A stretch of 64,000 nucleotides of DNA. Origin: Notospermus geniculatus (taxonomy: Eukaryota > Nemertea > Pilidiophora > Heteronemertea > Lineidae). Numbering within the stretch: position 1 is the first letter of the stretch; each line of letters starts with the position of its first letter. Under the pieces are notes generated by a model. The model saw only the letters and a program-made list of their open reading frames with translations. It ran no database searches and was not told the origin of the DNA. The stretch is from NCBI GenBank assembly GCA_002633025.1, contig NMRB01000585.1, positions 258,306 to 322,305 on the forward strand. The letters run 5' to 3'. Both the position numbers and the translations under genes were made by a program. Shown in pieces: positions 51,101 to 57,038 of the stretch.

Positions 51101-54100
51101 GTCACTGACCCCTACCCTAATCCTAAACCTAGTAAACCTAGTCCTGTCCTGAACCTAACAGTCAATGCTAACCCTACTAACTCCGTAACCTGGGTACAGA
51201 CAACATTAACAGTTTGTGCACTTGTTTGTGTTGTGATATTACACAAAATTTTTTTTAAAGACAACCAGTGGATAATGTATCGTTATGAGGAGGAACTAAA
51301 GTAATGACCGGACTCACTGAGTTCAGATTAGAGTTGTTGTCTATTCATACGTTATGTAATTATTGGGCACTTCAAACAGTTCACTGTAGGGTGACAATAG
51401 TGAGGTTTCGCAAGTGCCCTGTTAGGCCCTACGATGACGTTTATCTATTTTGTGTGGGTGTACCCAAACAATAGATAAACGTTGTCGTATGGCCTAACCG
51501 GGCGCTTGCGAAACCTCACTAATACTAGCAATGTACAGCAATTTGGGACCTTTAACAAGCATGAATAAACAACAACTCTACAGCAACTGTTCACGATGTG
51601 GGCAACAAGACGATGGATGTTTTATTTCATTTCATTTTTCCGTCAGGGCCGACGCTAAAGCATTATTGGCCCTGGTAGTATGGAGGAGGCTATCTCAAGC
51701 TACTCGTGTTCCTCACTTGGATGGGGTCAAGGTACAAGGCACCACGGCTTACTGTCCCATGCATGCCATGCGACGGACTGAAGAGCCGGGAATGAAATTC
51801 CATAATGGCCCGGGCTGGATTCGAACCCAGGATTCGAAGCAGATGTGATAACCAGGATATCAGGCCAGTAGTTATCAGACGATAGATGTCATGGCTGACG
51901 TCATGATGTGATGTCATGCAGATGATACACATGATATGTACATGTATGATACTATAGTAACCACCTAATCCAGATATTTTACAACCCTACATTAGTTGAA
52001 TGGTTAAATAATTCCCAGGTGAGTTGTTTCAGGTTATGTTTACGATATCACAGTGACATTTTTACTGTATCTGGAAGGAGTACACTGAATCACCCTCAGG
52101 ATTCTGTGCCATTAAATTCATTGTTTGTGTTGGTGTTTGTTAAATCAATGCCAAATAGAGTGATATCATCCATGCATCCATCATTCATAATTCAGGGTAT
52201 TTCAAAACAGGCAAACATAAGGGGCAACTATGTACAGTCGAACCCTTCAATGCAGACACCTGTGGCAGGAGGACACCCCACCATTAACCCCTTAACTGTG
52301 TAATTTTTTTTCGTTCTAATTTTTTTCTTTAAAAATTTGCCAAAAAAAGGATTTGACACACAAGGTTCCAGGTAAGAAATAACGTCTTACGCACTGTGAC
52401 GCACCATTTCCTTGCAAGGAAATGGTGTTTTTCCGGGGATTCCCGGGATGCAATAGTGACGTAATGGGTTAATGACAAAAATAGAGCGGAATGATCTGAA
52501 AGAACTTGAGAAGCCACAAAACTTCATAACGACTGTTTTAACTGATGGTACAACCCCATCTTTCTGCTTTCAAATACCACGGATGAATACGAGACACACG
52601 AAATGTTGAGAGAGAATTGTATGTTGCAAAAATAGATAAGAGAGGATAAAAGTTTTTAAAAATTGCCTACTTACCCTGCATAGCCAGAAGCTACACACAG
52701 ACATCCAACGAGCAGGATTGATATCCAAGCGTTGGACAACATTCTTGGTCTTATATCTGAAAATGATCGTAATGTGGAAATATTATTCTGTTACGTAGGC
52801 CTACATTCACTGTGAAAATAACACTAACTTGAGTAAAACTCTGTGTTCTCATAAAATTCAGTGATACATGTACATACATTAAATATGTTGGGATTATAAC
52901 TCTGGATTTGCGGTTTTCAAATGGGAAGCCCTACATAGTATACAATTATACCAGTGGACTCTTCCAACTCAGACCAAAACATCAAGTTGCCGGCTTTATG
53001 TATTTGAATTGCGTTATACCAAACTATGCCTATGACTCATAATGTACCAGTTCGGTGTGGAAGTGTCACTGCTGCAGTTGGTGAGAATGACAGTGAAAAT
53101 ATTCAGTGCCTGCCGGTGTCACCTCTGAATGTTTTGGACCAACATGTATTTTTGGCATTATGACAGTATTGACTAGGCCGTACCACCCGAGGCATTCCAC
53201 GGCTTTATGTGGGCTAATAGGCCTATACTGACAGGATTCCTTGAAAAGAGTGCCATTGATAGTCATTGACATTTTGAGTTCCTATATTAAATGCATGAAA
53301 AACTACCTTGTTTTGTATTGTATCCTGTATTGGTATGAATTATCATTCATTTCAACAAAACAATAAATATCCAATACGAAAATGGACAGGAGTGAAATAA
53401 GATCAGGTGTTTTTCTAAAAAGGATTTTTTGTTTACTCCTGCAGTAATATCTTCACTTCAGTTGTCAGTGTTGTAGGCCTTATACTAGTGCACTCACTGG
53501 GACACCCAAGAATAGAATCTTGCTACTGTTGACCTGGTAAATACCAAAATAACCCAAAGTAACCATATCCATTCCTAAGAGCCTTCCAACATGAGAAAGA
53601 AAAACAAATTATCATTCTAAGGTAAATATCGCCACATGACACAGTCTTGTATTAGAAAATGGCACAAGAATAAGAAAGTACATTTTTTTTCAACTTTACG
53701 GGTCTAGGCCTATCTCATATCCTAGCTGCCATGCAAGAAACATTTGTATCACTTAGTTCCGGGGAAATCTTTGCTCTATACATTGTATCCTCTAAACCTG
53801 ATCTCTGACTCAAGTAAATTGTAGGCCTATCAGGCTCTATTTTTTGACTCAGGACTCTCAGCTTAAGACCAAGACCCTAATCTCAAGACAATAAGAGGGA
53901 TCAGGAAGTGGGGGCATTAAATTCTATTTTACCACTGCGGGTACCACTTCTAGGCCTACCCTAATGCCCAGTCCCAACAGGGATCATCAGATCGTAGGGA
54001 ACTGATCTATGTCACCACCAATAGCCTACATTCTGTCATTCAGGGGCGACCGCCACGAAACTACGATAGCGCTAACAGGGCCTAACAGAGAAATTCTGTA

Positions 54101-55341
54101 ATGGTAAAAGCCATTGCATACCTCTCTGTTAGGCATTGTTAGTGCTATCGGAGTTTCGTGACGGCCCGCCCTGAATTTTAGTCCAGGGGCTAAGGTTAAA
54201 TGGCACCACATCGAATTCAACCTTATCCTGACAATCATCAAGTTCAGGGGGCATCAAGAAGTGAATGGGATCACACCGCCACACCCCTTCACCAGGGCAG
54301 TGTGCTGACCGACAGACGCTCACTGCATGACCGGGGGCATCTATTTTGACAGCACGCTGTCAGACATGTCAGAGTCCGACCGAGATCGAGATGGAGCACT
54401 TGTCATTTTTACCAACACGAAGAACATGACTAGGCCTATTCATGAGAAATAACGGCATTTAGCATACCTGACCACAACTTGAGATCTTTGATGACTGTTC
54501 TCTCTGCCTTATTCACTTGAGTCCCTTAGGAAGCAAGTTTATCAACAGAAACCGAGAGCTGTCAGCATAAAACACCTTCTTGGTTCTAGCTCTATCACGT
54601 GTAACAATTCGCGGGAACTAGCCTAGTGCGCATCACTTTTCGCGCATACGGCTAGACGCCATGTTCCCGGAACGCCGCGACGCGGCGAATCTGCGAAGCA
54701 ATCTGACGTCAAAAGTGGAACGCTGCTGTGATATGGTTATGTTTGGCGCGGCAATTTAAGACAGGGCGCGAACTTGCTTCTGAGATTCAATTGGGGCGCA
54801 TGCGCCCTAATTGAGAGGCCTGGCGAGAACACTGGTCGAACCCTTCAATGCAGACACCTGTGGCAGGAGGACACCCCACCATTAACCCCTTAACTGTGTA
54901 ATTTTTTTTCGTTCTAATTTTTTTCTTTAAAAATTTGCCAAAAAAAGGATTTGACACACAAGGTTCCAGGTAAGAAATAACGTCTTACGCACTGTGACGC
55001 ACATTTCCTTGCAAGGAAATGGTGTTTTTCCGGGGATTCCCGGGATGCAATAGTGACGTAATGGGTTAATGACAAAAATAGAGCGGAATGATCTGAAAGA
55101 ACTTGAGAAGCCACAAAACTTCATAACGACTGTTTTAACTGATGGTACAACCCCATCTTTCTGCTTTCAAATACCACGGATGAATACGAGACACACGAAA
55201 TGTTGAGAGAGAATTGTATGTTGCAAAAATAGATATAAGAAAGGATAAAAGTTTTTAAAAATTGCCTACTTACCCTGCATAGCCAGAAGCTACACACAGA
55301 CATCCAACGAGCAGGATTGATATCCAAGCGTTGGACAACAT
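15084..55341 (-). CDS. Alpha-2-macroglobulin / thioester-containing protein (TEP/CD109-like), N-terminal 13 exons, gene overview
   Basis: Secreted or surface-anchored protease-trap / opsonin family of innate immunity. The exons join in phase in this order: 52675-52742, 38699-38862, 35983-36011, 34558-34711, 33877-33947, 42170-42224, 41349-41422, 19291-19330, 17866-17947, 16935-17046, 16485-16700, 15746-15961, 15084-15200. This gives 1,398 nt = 466 codons with no stop. The product has a signal peptide (about 1-21), then MG1 starting YSVISPK, the MG2 motif [14 protein letters not shown] (about 125-138), LQVRVFA (139-145), the MG2/MG3 linker [24 protein letters not shown] (MG3 start, about 214-227), [11 protein letters not shown] (about 247-257) and MG4 up to residue 466. 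Family members run 1,400-1,800 residues; MG5, bait, CUB, thioester and receptor-binding domains are not found in the window. A2M, CD109 and C3 cannot be separated without them. Scaffold order of the exons is scrambled because two alleles are interleaved. The gene lies head-to-head with the Shisa-like gene near 60 kb. Confidence 0.85.
15490..15715. mobile_element. MITE, 226 bp
   Basis: Ends AGAGCTTGTGCAG inverted at both sides, rich in TGACGTCA-type palindromes. Lies in the TEP intron between exons 12 and 13. Confidence 0.65.
15746..15961 (-). CDS. TEP exon 12, MG4
   Basis: 216 nt, phase 0/0, acceptor CTTCCAG, donor GTAAGT. It starts [17 protein letters not shown] and ends [10 protein letters not shown]. 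It contains two Cys ([13 protein letters not shown]) that could form a local disulfide. Only one copy is present, since the B block starts inside the neighbouring intron. Confidence 0.85.
16485..16700 (-). CDS. TEP exon 11, MG3/MG4 (copy A)
   Basis: 216 nt, phase 0/0, acceptor TTTGTCAG, donor GTAAGT. It starts [18 protein letters not shown] and ends [12 protein letters not shown]. The closing 'FxPGLxYxxxV' pattern is the family's MG4 entry. Confidence 0.87.
16935..17046 (-). CDS. TEP exon 10, MG3 (copy A)
   Basis: 112 nt, phase 2 in, phase 0 out, encoding [17 protein letters not shown] and a charged tail ending DKEEKF. It corresponds to the conserved 'AkYtYGkxVxGxV' strand pair of MG3. Confidence 0.87.
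17866..17947 (-). CDS. TEP exon 9, MG3 (copy A)
   Basis: 82 nt, phase 1 in, phase 2 out, encoding [18 protein letters not shown] and VPIVVKV. Copy B is at 31543-31624. Confidence 0.85.
18347..19063. other. Assembly gap (717 N)
   Basis: Run of N followed by a poly-C tract. Long 'ORFs' across it are artefacts. By alignment with block B it should hold roughly the content of 31857-32491. Confidence 0.99.
19138..19234. mobile_element. Hairpin element with 45-bp arms
   Basis: TTGTCTTCTGAGGCGAGTGA onwards (19139-19182) is inverted at 19189-19233, with a 6-bp loop. Confidence 0.75.
19291..19330 (-). CDS. TEP exon 8, link to MG3
   Basis: 40 nt, phase 0 in, phase 1 out, acceptor TTTTTCAG, donor GTGGGT, encoding [13 protein letters not shown]. 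Joined to exon 9 it makes [17 protein letters not shown], the conserved 'FxVexYVLPkFeV' entry into MG3. It shares a gap-free contig with ETFDH, whose nearest exon begins 1.3 kb away. Confidence 0.82.
19421..19572. mobile_element. CAGGG...CCCTG MITE with 6-bp target duplication
   Basis: 152 bp, ends CAGGGTTCGTAC inverted, flanked by CTTGAG (19415-19420 and 19573-19578). The 6-bp duplication and CAGGG ends fit hAT6-type elements. Confidence 0.8.
19930..20064. mobile_element. CAGTG MITE (same family as 30707-30839)
   Basis: 135 bp, over 90% similar by eye to 30707-30839, ends CAGTGTTTCCGCCAGAG and inverted CAGGGTTTCTGCCAGAA. Confidence 0.75.
20105..20420. repeat. Dispersed SINE-like repeat (GGTCATCTGACCTAGGGGTAT family)
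   Basis: Contains GGTCCATGGACCATGTGCTCAC and then GGCCACCTGGTGGCC, ACCGAAAGG, ATACCAAGTTTCA and ACGAAACGTGCCA. Related copies: 18130-18346, 31635-31960, 39230-39400, 41130-41290 and 42618-42885. Confidence 0.65.
20662..26475 (-). CDS. ETFDH: Electron transfer flavoprotein:ubiquinone oxidoreductase (ETF-QO), 11 exons, both ends missing
   Basis: Inner-mitochondrial-membrane flavoprotein that passes electrons from reduced ETF (fatty-acid and amino-acid oxidation) to ubiquinone. Minus-strand exons, all in phase: 26362-26475, 25445-25674, 25031-25112, 24638-24834, 24286-24498, 23651-23728, 23392-23535, 22526-22688, 21416-21598, 20662-20883. The first encodes the end of the presequence and [17 protein letters not shown]. 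The second has the FAD-binding [12 protein letters not shown] and GGHTLSGAV. Then come [84 protein letters not shown] and [12 protein letters not shown]. All match human ETFDH closely in order and spacing. The last donor is phase 1 after PAG, exactly where the [4Fe-4S] exon (C..C..C..C) should join, but none lies between 19.1 and 20.66 kb. The ATG exon is also not found upstream. The listed coordinates comprise ten exons; an eleventh boundary is not claimed. Intact splice sites argue against an old pseudogene. Confidence 0.93.
21003..21116. mobile_element. MITE with GTATTCATAAAAGCTAACAA ends
   Basis: Inverted ends of about 30 bp around 50 bp, in an ETFDH intron. Confidence 0.7.
21115..21298. 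mobile_element. MITE with TACAGT...CCCTCGCT ends
   Basis: Left CAGTGCACCCTCGCTCTTAT, right inverted TACAGTCCCCCCTCGCTATT, then ACGAAC on both; pogo/mariner-like ends. Intronic in ETFDH. Confidence 0.65.
21830..22332. mobile_element. PIF/Harbinger-like MITE, 503 bp
   Basis: Ends GGCCAAAAAAAAACAAACCT / GGCCAAAAAAAACCAAACCT (inverted), then TTGGTTCAGGTAAC on both, flanked by TTA (21827-21829 and 22333-22335). Intronic in ETFDH. Confidence 0.8.
24840..25010. repeat. Diverged tandem repeat in ETFDH intron
   Basis: Three or four units of about 55 bp with GTAGTTGGCATACCTAAA-like phrases, starting right at the acceptor of the exon 24638-24834. It may include repeated copies of the acceptor region. 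Confidence 0.5.
26105..26284. mobile_element. MITE with CAGTAGAACCTCC ends (pogo/Tigger-like)
   Basis: Left TACAGTAGAACCTCCCTAGT, right inverted TACAGTAAAACCTACGTTAG, flanked by TA. Lies between the first two ETFDH exons found. Confidence 0.7.
26976..27730. other. Gene-free stretch with GC-rich hairpins
   Basis: 27060-27300 has higher GC and open frames on both strands without recognisable domains. 27504-27533 is a palindrome around CCGCCCCATTGGGGTGGGGCGG. 27657-27700 carries the widespread AAGAGGCCCATGGGCCT repeat start. No gene is supported. Confidence 0.5.
27553..27656. repeat. 39-bp near-perfect GC-rich hairpin
   Basis: TTTCCACCCGCGCCCGCCTC (from 27553) through 27591 is complementary to 27618-27656, with a 26-bp loop. 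Confidence 0.85.
27735..28060. repeat. Tandem repeat, about 110-bp unit, three copies
   Basis: Units contain TTTGATACCAAACATGACTA and GTAGGTCACTAGGTCATGGA. Confidence 0.85.
28060..28665. repeat. Tandem repeat, about 85-bp unit, seven copies
   Basis: Units contain CCTACAATCCTTGTTGAATC and TTGGTCTTTGGTGGGAAGGG, each ending GTTAACxCCACATGA. Confidence 0.88.
29762..29977 (-). CDS. TEP exon 11, MG3/MG4 (copy B)
   Basis: Copy of 16485-16700 with a few replacement changes (for example KIFAEM to KVFAEM, SSYFSPG to STYFTPG) and an intact frame. That level fits alleles of a polymorphic immune gene. B stops at the gap 29623 before exon 12. Confidence 0.83.
30479..30590 (-). CDS. TEP exon 10, MG3 (copy B)
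   Basis: Copy of 16935-17046; frame intact. The preceding intron in B carries about 240 bp absent from A (near 30180-30445). Confidence 0.83.
30707..30839. mobile_element. CAGTG MITE, insertion polymorphism between blocks A and B
   Basis: 133 bp flanked by ATAGT (30702-30706 and 30840-30844). Block A at about 17157 has the empty site GGATAGTTGGG. Confidence 0.88.
31543..31624 (-). CDS. TEP exon 9, MG3 (copy B)
   Basis: Same splice sites and peptide as 17866-17947, with GTTCT versus GTTTT before the donor (both give Leu after splicing). Part of the B block 29624-31857. Confidence 0.83.
33877..33947 (-). CDS. TEP exon 5, MG2
   Basis: 71 nt, phase 1 in, phase 0 out, donor GTATGT. It encodes [19 protein letters not shown] and ends in VITVK, the strand that follows the MG2 motif (family pattern VKVRVLxLNxDLxPV). 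Missing from allele X because of the gap at 42617. Confidence 0.85.
34558..34711 (-). CDS. TEP exon 4, MG1/MG2 boundary
   Basis: 154 nt, phase 0 in, phase 1 out, acceptor TTTTTCAG, donor GTAGGT. It encodes [16 protein letters not shown] and ends [18 protein letters not shown]. The FIQTDKxxYKPxxT motif is the family hallmark at the start of MG2. The counterpart in allele X is missing behind the gap at 42617. Confidence 0.87.
35983..36011 (-). CDS. TEP exon 3, 29-nt microexon (allele Y)
   Basis: Acceptor TTTTTCAG, donor GTGAGT. Phase 1 in, phase 0 out, encoding (G)ESKEITITN. Too short to be seen as an ORF; it was recognised because it exactly bridges exon 2 (phase 1) to exon 4 (phase 0). An internal alternative acceptor (GCGAG) would give 24 nt but breaks the phase. 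Confidence 0.75.
36442..37921. mobile_element. 1.48-kb element present in only one allele, hairpin at each end
   Basis: Allele X reads GGTTATCATTGTGTACGTG (45040 region). Allele Y is split at this point by 1,480 bp beginning ATGGTTTCCGATCTCAAG, a perfect hairpin with GATCGGAAACCAT. It ends GACATCGCTCCGATGTCCTG, another hairpin, 12 bp from the terminus. Inside: a (GT)/(CTGT) microsatellite (36769-36823) and a two-fold, roughly 280-bp repeat with GGTCAGAGGTCAAGGTCAAG. No clear target duplication. Confidence 0.7.
38005..38135. mobile_element. PIF/Harbinger-like MITE, 131 bp, TTA target
   Basis: 52-bp inverted ends from GGCCGGGTTTACATCGGATG. TTA at 38002-38004 and 38136-38138. The other allele has the empty site CTGTTAGCCACTTG at 45126. 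Confidence 0.9.
38699..38862 (-). CDS. TEP exon 2, MG1 domain (allele Y)
   Basis: 164 nt, acceptor TTGCAG, donor GTATGT, phase 2 in and phase 1 out. It encodes [18 protein letters not shown] and continues through a beta-rich stretch ending VSNIGN. The YxVxxPxxxRxG start is the classic first strand of macroglobulin domain 1. It follows the signal peptide directly, as in all TEPs. Confidence 0.87.
39432..40592. mobile_element. CAGGG...CCCTG element, about 1.16 kb
   Basis: Left CAGGGCTCACAGCACTAT; right, inverted, CAGGGCTCACAGCGACACTA. Arrays of ATATAGTAAATATAGT lie near both ends. No intact transposase ORF. It splits the intron between exon 7 and exon 2 of the two alleles. Confidence 0.6.
40687..40763. 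mobile_element. Small hairpin MITE
   Basis: GGAGCTAAAATGTGCATGCG is inverted, arms of about 31 bp, 14-bp loop. Confidence 0.75.
40795..41052. mobile_element. MITE, 258 bp
   Basis: Ends TTAAAGGAGCTCGACGTCCA / TTAAAGGAGCTGGACGTCCA, then AGTTGTAAAC on both. Confidence 0.75.
41130..41290. repeat. SINE-like repeat with GACGACGGACGC / GGTGAGCTAA end
   Basis: Ends ...ACACGACGGACGACGACG...GAGCTCACCCCAGGTGAGCTAA. A longer copy at 42618-42885 ends the same way. Confidence 0.65.
41349..41422 (-). CDS. TEP exon 7, MG2 end
   Basis: 74 nt, phase 1 in, phase 0 out, acceptor TTTACAG, donor GTAAGT. It encodes [18 protein letters not shown] then SIDVKIG, the conserved 'fxIPxxaxxGxWxI' stretch that precedes MG3. 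Only one copy is present. Confidence 0.85.
41624..41744. repeat. Long intronic hairpin
   Basis: TTGGTCGTCTCACCAAACCC...GACCTAAACCCGAGGCG pairs with CGCCGAGGGTTTAGGTC...GGGTTTGGTGAGACGACCAA. Arms about 55 bp with few mismatches. Confidence 0.8.
42170..42224 (-). CDS. TEP exon 6, MG2
   Basis: 55 nt, phase 0 in, phase 1 out, donor GTAAGT, encoding [18 protein letters not shown]. Only this phase is open. On the scaffold it lies between exon 3 (44.0 kb) and exon 7, but its phase fits only after exon 5 (VITVK), where TEPs have a D/SPxGN-type turn. Only one copy is present. Confidence 0.75.
42936..43394. mobile_element. PIF/Harbinger-like MITE, 459 bp, TTA target
   Basis: Perfect 30-bp inverted ends from GGCCAGACTTTTTTTATACC. 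TTA at 42933-42935 and 43395-43397. The other allele has the empty site GTGTTATACAG at 34769. Confidence 0.92.
43744..43940. mobile_element. Mariner-like MITE, 197 bp
   Basis: Same family as 14771-14966. The empty allele at about 35537 reads CAATTATGACAG; here CAATTA-element-TGTGACAG, i.e. a TA duplication with one base changed. Confidence 0.85.
43981..44009 (-). CDS. TEP exon 3, 29-nt microexon (allele X)
   Basis: Identical copy of the microexon, with the same acceptor and donor, inside the block 42.89-45.04 kb that repeats 34.73-36.44 kb. Confidence 0.75.
44424..45026. mobile_element. CAGGGG...CCCCTG element, 603 bp, 6-bp target duplication
   Basis: Ends CAGGGGTTGAATTTC / CAGGGGTCGAATTTC (inverted), flanked by AGACAC (44418-44423 and 45027-45032). 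The empty allele is CAAGACACGCAC at 36419. Confidence 0.9.
45271..45333. repeat. Perfect 28-bp hairpin
   Basis: GTCAGCTGCCCTGCATTCAG + AGAGACTT is inverted perfectly after a 7-nt loop. It is in sequence (about 45200-45885) that allele Y lacks at 38206. Confidence 0.85.
45475..45552 (-). repeat. tRNA-derived SINE head
   Basis: On the minus strand: an A-box-like TGGCGCATCGGTAGAGCG, an anticodon-like arm around CTCTGAA and a B-box-like GGGTTCGAGCC. Acceptor-stem halves do not pair, so this is a SINE promoter or pseudogene rather than a working tRNA. Confidence 0.6.
46376..46539 (-). CDS. TEP exon 2, MG1 domain (allele X)
   Basis: Second copy of the MG1 exon with identical splice sites and the same peptide. 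It sits in the 45048-46902 block that repeats 37922-39230. Differences in the exon are single silent bases, whereas flanks differ by whole transposon insertions. Confidence 0.87.
46744..47159. mobile_element. PIF/Harbinger-like MITE, 416 bp, TTA target
   Basis: Ends GGCCACACTTTTTTTATTTA / GGCCACACTTTTTATATTTA, then TTGGATTACGGAT on both. TTA at 46741-46743 and 47160-47162. Allele Y carries only its left 165 bp (39066-39230). Confidence 0.85.
47303..47437. mobile_element. MITE with GGCTTCCTTTACATAGAAGT ends
   Basis: Inverted ends of about 45 bp. A degenerate relative (GGCTTCGATTACATAGAGGT) lies beside TEP exon 9 in both blocks (17777 and 31452). Confidence 0.75.
47633..47872. mobile_element. 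MITE with about 80-bp inverted arms
   Basis: Both arms share CACTTCTGCCGAAATCGCAA and CCCAAATT termini. Confidence 0.75.
48905..50027. repeat. Upstream TEP block, allele X (left part)
   Basis: Near-identical to 50312-52241 apart from a roughly 800-bp insertion in the latter (51043-51850). Confidence 0.88.
50028..50270. mobile_element. Left end of a CAGTG element cut by the gap
   Basis: CAGTGTTCTCGCCAGG preceded by GTCGA. The interior has GGGCGCACC and GGGGGGTCTGGGGGCCCTCC, a motif also seen at 34158. It runs into the gap 50271-50311; its right end is at 54834. Confidence 0.8.
51043..51195. repeat. Degenerate CCCTAA-like tract
   Basis: Runs of CCCTAACCCTACCCCAACCCTGACCCTC and further decayed CCTAA units, about 120 bp, in one allele only. 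Confidence 0.6.
51395..51523. mobile_element. MITE with about 50-bp inverted arms
   Basis: AATAGTGAGGTTTCGCAAGT is inverted at the right end, with AGATAAACG near the loop. Confidence 0.75.
51640..51850 (-). repeat. tRNA-derived SINE (TTCGAATCC B-box), second fragment at 63455-63542
   Basis: Minus strand contains TCTGCTTCGAATCCTGGGTTCGAATCC. The plus strand shares GGGCCGA(C/A)GC..AGCATTATTGGCCCTGG and CTCACTTGGATGGGGTC with 63455-63542. Confidence 0.6.
52675..52756 (-). CDS. TEP exon 1, signal peptide (allele copy 1)
   Basis: Reverse-strand acceptor TTTTCAG, then 14 nt of 5'UTR (ATATAAGACCAAGA). The ATG at 52742-52740 follows, with 22 codons plus two bases before donor GTAAGT (phase 2). The peptide [20 protein letters not shown] is a clear signal peptide with a likely cleavage site after SGYA or just before it. 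An acceptor upstream of the ATG means the gene has a spliced 5'UTR. The only phase-compatible continuation is exon 2 (GG + A = Gly, then GYSVISPK). Confidence 0.85.
54468..54525 (-). other. Candidate non-coding first exon of TEP (copy 1)
   Basis: On the minus strand a 3' end GTGGTCAG|GTATGC gives a good splice donor about 1.7 kb upstream of exon 1, which itself begins with an acceptor. The upstream limit of the exon (and the promoter) cannot be placed from sequence alone; the end given here is approximate. The same candidate is conserved in the other copy (from 57796). Confidence 0.3.
54657..54834. mobile_element. Right end of the CAGTG element
   Basis: Ends CCTGGCGAGAACACTG followed by GTCGA (54835-54839); GGGCGCATGCGCCC is nearby. 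The left boundary is an abrupt, gap-free junction at 54656/54657 with the end of the empty allele. Confidence 0.8.
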
Positions 55342-55355
55342 TCTTGGTCTTATAT
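55274..55355 (-). CDS. TEP exon 1, signal peptide (allele copy 2)
   Basis: Second copy of the signal-peptide exon with the same 22-codon coding part (55274-55341), the same acceptor and donor, and near-identical flanks for more than 2 kb. It sits in the 54835-57970 block, which repeats 52237-54656. Best read as the other haplotype rather than a paralogous gene, because neither copy has its own private set of downstream exons. Confidence 0.85.
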
Positions 55356-57038
55356 CTGAAAATGATCGTAATGTGGAAATATTATTCTGTTAAGTAGGCC
55401 TACATTCACTGTGAAAATAACACTAACTTGAGTAAAACTCTGTGTTCTCATAAAATTCAGTGATACATGTACATACATTAATATGTTGGGATTATAACTC
55501 TGGATTTGCGGTTTTCAAATGGGAAGCCCTACATACAATTATACCAGTGGACTCTTCCAACTCAGACCAAAACATCAAGTTGCCGGCTTTAATGTATTTG
55601 AATTGCGTTATACCAAACTATGCTTATGACTCATAATGTACCAGTTCGGTGTGGAAGTGTCACTGCTGCAGGTCTTGGTGAGAATGACAGTGAAAATATT
55701 CAGTGCCTGCCGGTGTCACCTCTGAATGTTTTGGACTCCAACATGTATTTTTGGCATTATGACAGTATTGACTAGGCCGTACCACCCGAGGCATTCCACG
55801 GCTTTATGTGGGCTAATAGGCCTATACTGTGACAGGATTCCTTGAAAAGAGTGCCATTGATAGTCATTGACATTTTGAGTTCCTATATTAAATGCATGAA
55901 AAACTACCTTGTTTTGTATTGTATCCTGTATTGGTATGAATTATCATTCATTTCAACAAAACAATAAATATCCAATACGAAAATGGACAGGAGTGAAAAA
56001 AGATCATTCAGGTGTTGTTTCTAAAAAGGATTTTTTGTTTACTCCTGCAGTAGGCCTAATATCTTCACTTCAGTTGTCAGTGTTGTAGGCCTTATACTAG
56101 TGCACTCACTGGGACACCCAAGAATAGAATCTTGCTACTGTTGACCTGGTAAATAGCAAAATAACCCAAAGTAACCATATCCATTCCTAAGAGCCTTCCA
56201 ACATGAGAAAGAAAAACAAATTATCATTCTAAGGTAAATATTGCCACATGACACAGCCTTTTTGTATTAGAAAATGGCACAAGAATAAGAAAGTACATTT
56301 TTTTTCAACTAGGGTCTAGGCTGGCCTATCTCATATCCTGCCATGCAAGAAACATTTGTATCACTTAGTTCCGGGGAAATCTTTGCTCTACATTGTATCC
56401 TCTAAACCTGATCTCTGACTCGAGTAAAAATTGTAGGCCTATCAGGCTTTATTTTGACTCAGGACTTTCAGCTTCGAGACCAAGACCCTAATCTCAAGAC
56501 AATAAGAGGGATCAGGAAGTGGGGGCATTAAATTCTATTTTACCACTGCGGGTACCACTAACAGAATCTAGGCCTACCCTAATGCCCAGTCCCAACAGGG
56601 ATCATCAGATCGTAGGGAACTGATCTATGTCACCACCGATAGCCTACATTCTGTCATTCAGGGCCGACCGCCACGAATAACTACGATAGCACTAACAGGG
56701 CCTAACGGAGAAATTCTGTAATGGTAAAAGCCATTGCATACCTCTCTGTTAGGCGCTGTTAGTGCTATCGGAGTTTCGTGACGGTCCGCCCAGAATTTTA
56801 GTCCAGGGGCTAAGGTTAAATGGCACCACATCGAATTCAACCTTATCCTGACAATCATCAAGTTCAGGGCGCATCAAGAAGTGAATGGGATCACACCGCC
56901 ACACCCCTTCACCATGTTCACCAGGGCAGTGTGCTGACCGACAGACGCTCACTGCATGACCGGGGGCATCTATTTTGACAGCACGCTGTCAGACATGTCA
57001 GAGTCCGACCGAGATCGAGATGGAGCACTTGTCATTTT

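Larger units (their letters stand above)
50312..54656. repeat. Upstream TEP block, allele Y, complete and without the CAGTG element
   Basis: Contains the empty site CAGTCGAACCC (52235) and exon 1 at 52675. It repeats 48905-50027 plus 54835-57970. Confidence 0.88.

Noticed and set aside
29762-55341. Two tandem TEP paralogues
   Set aside because: Neither set of copies is complete, exon phases need both sets, and insertions behave as filled/empty alleles across gaps; haplotype interleaving is simpler, though tandem duplication is not fully excluded.
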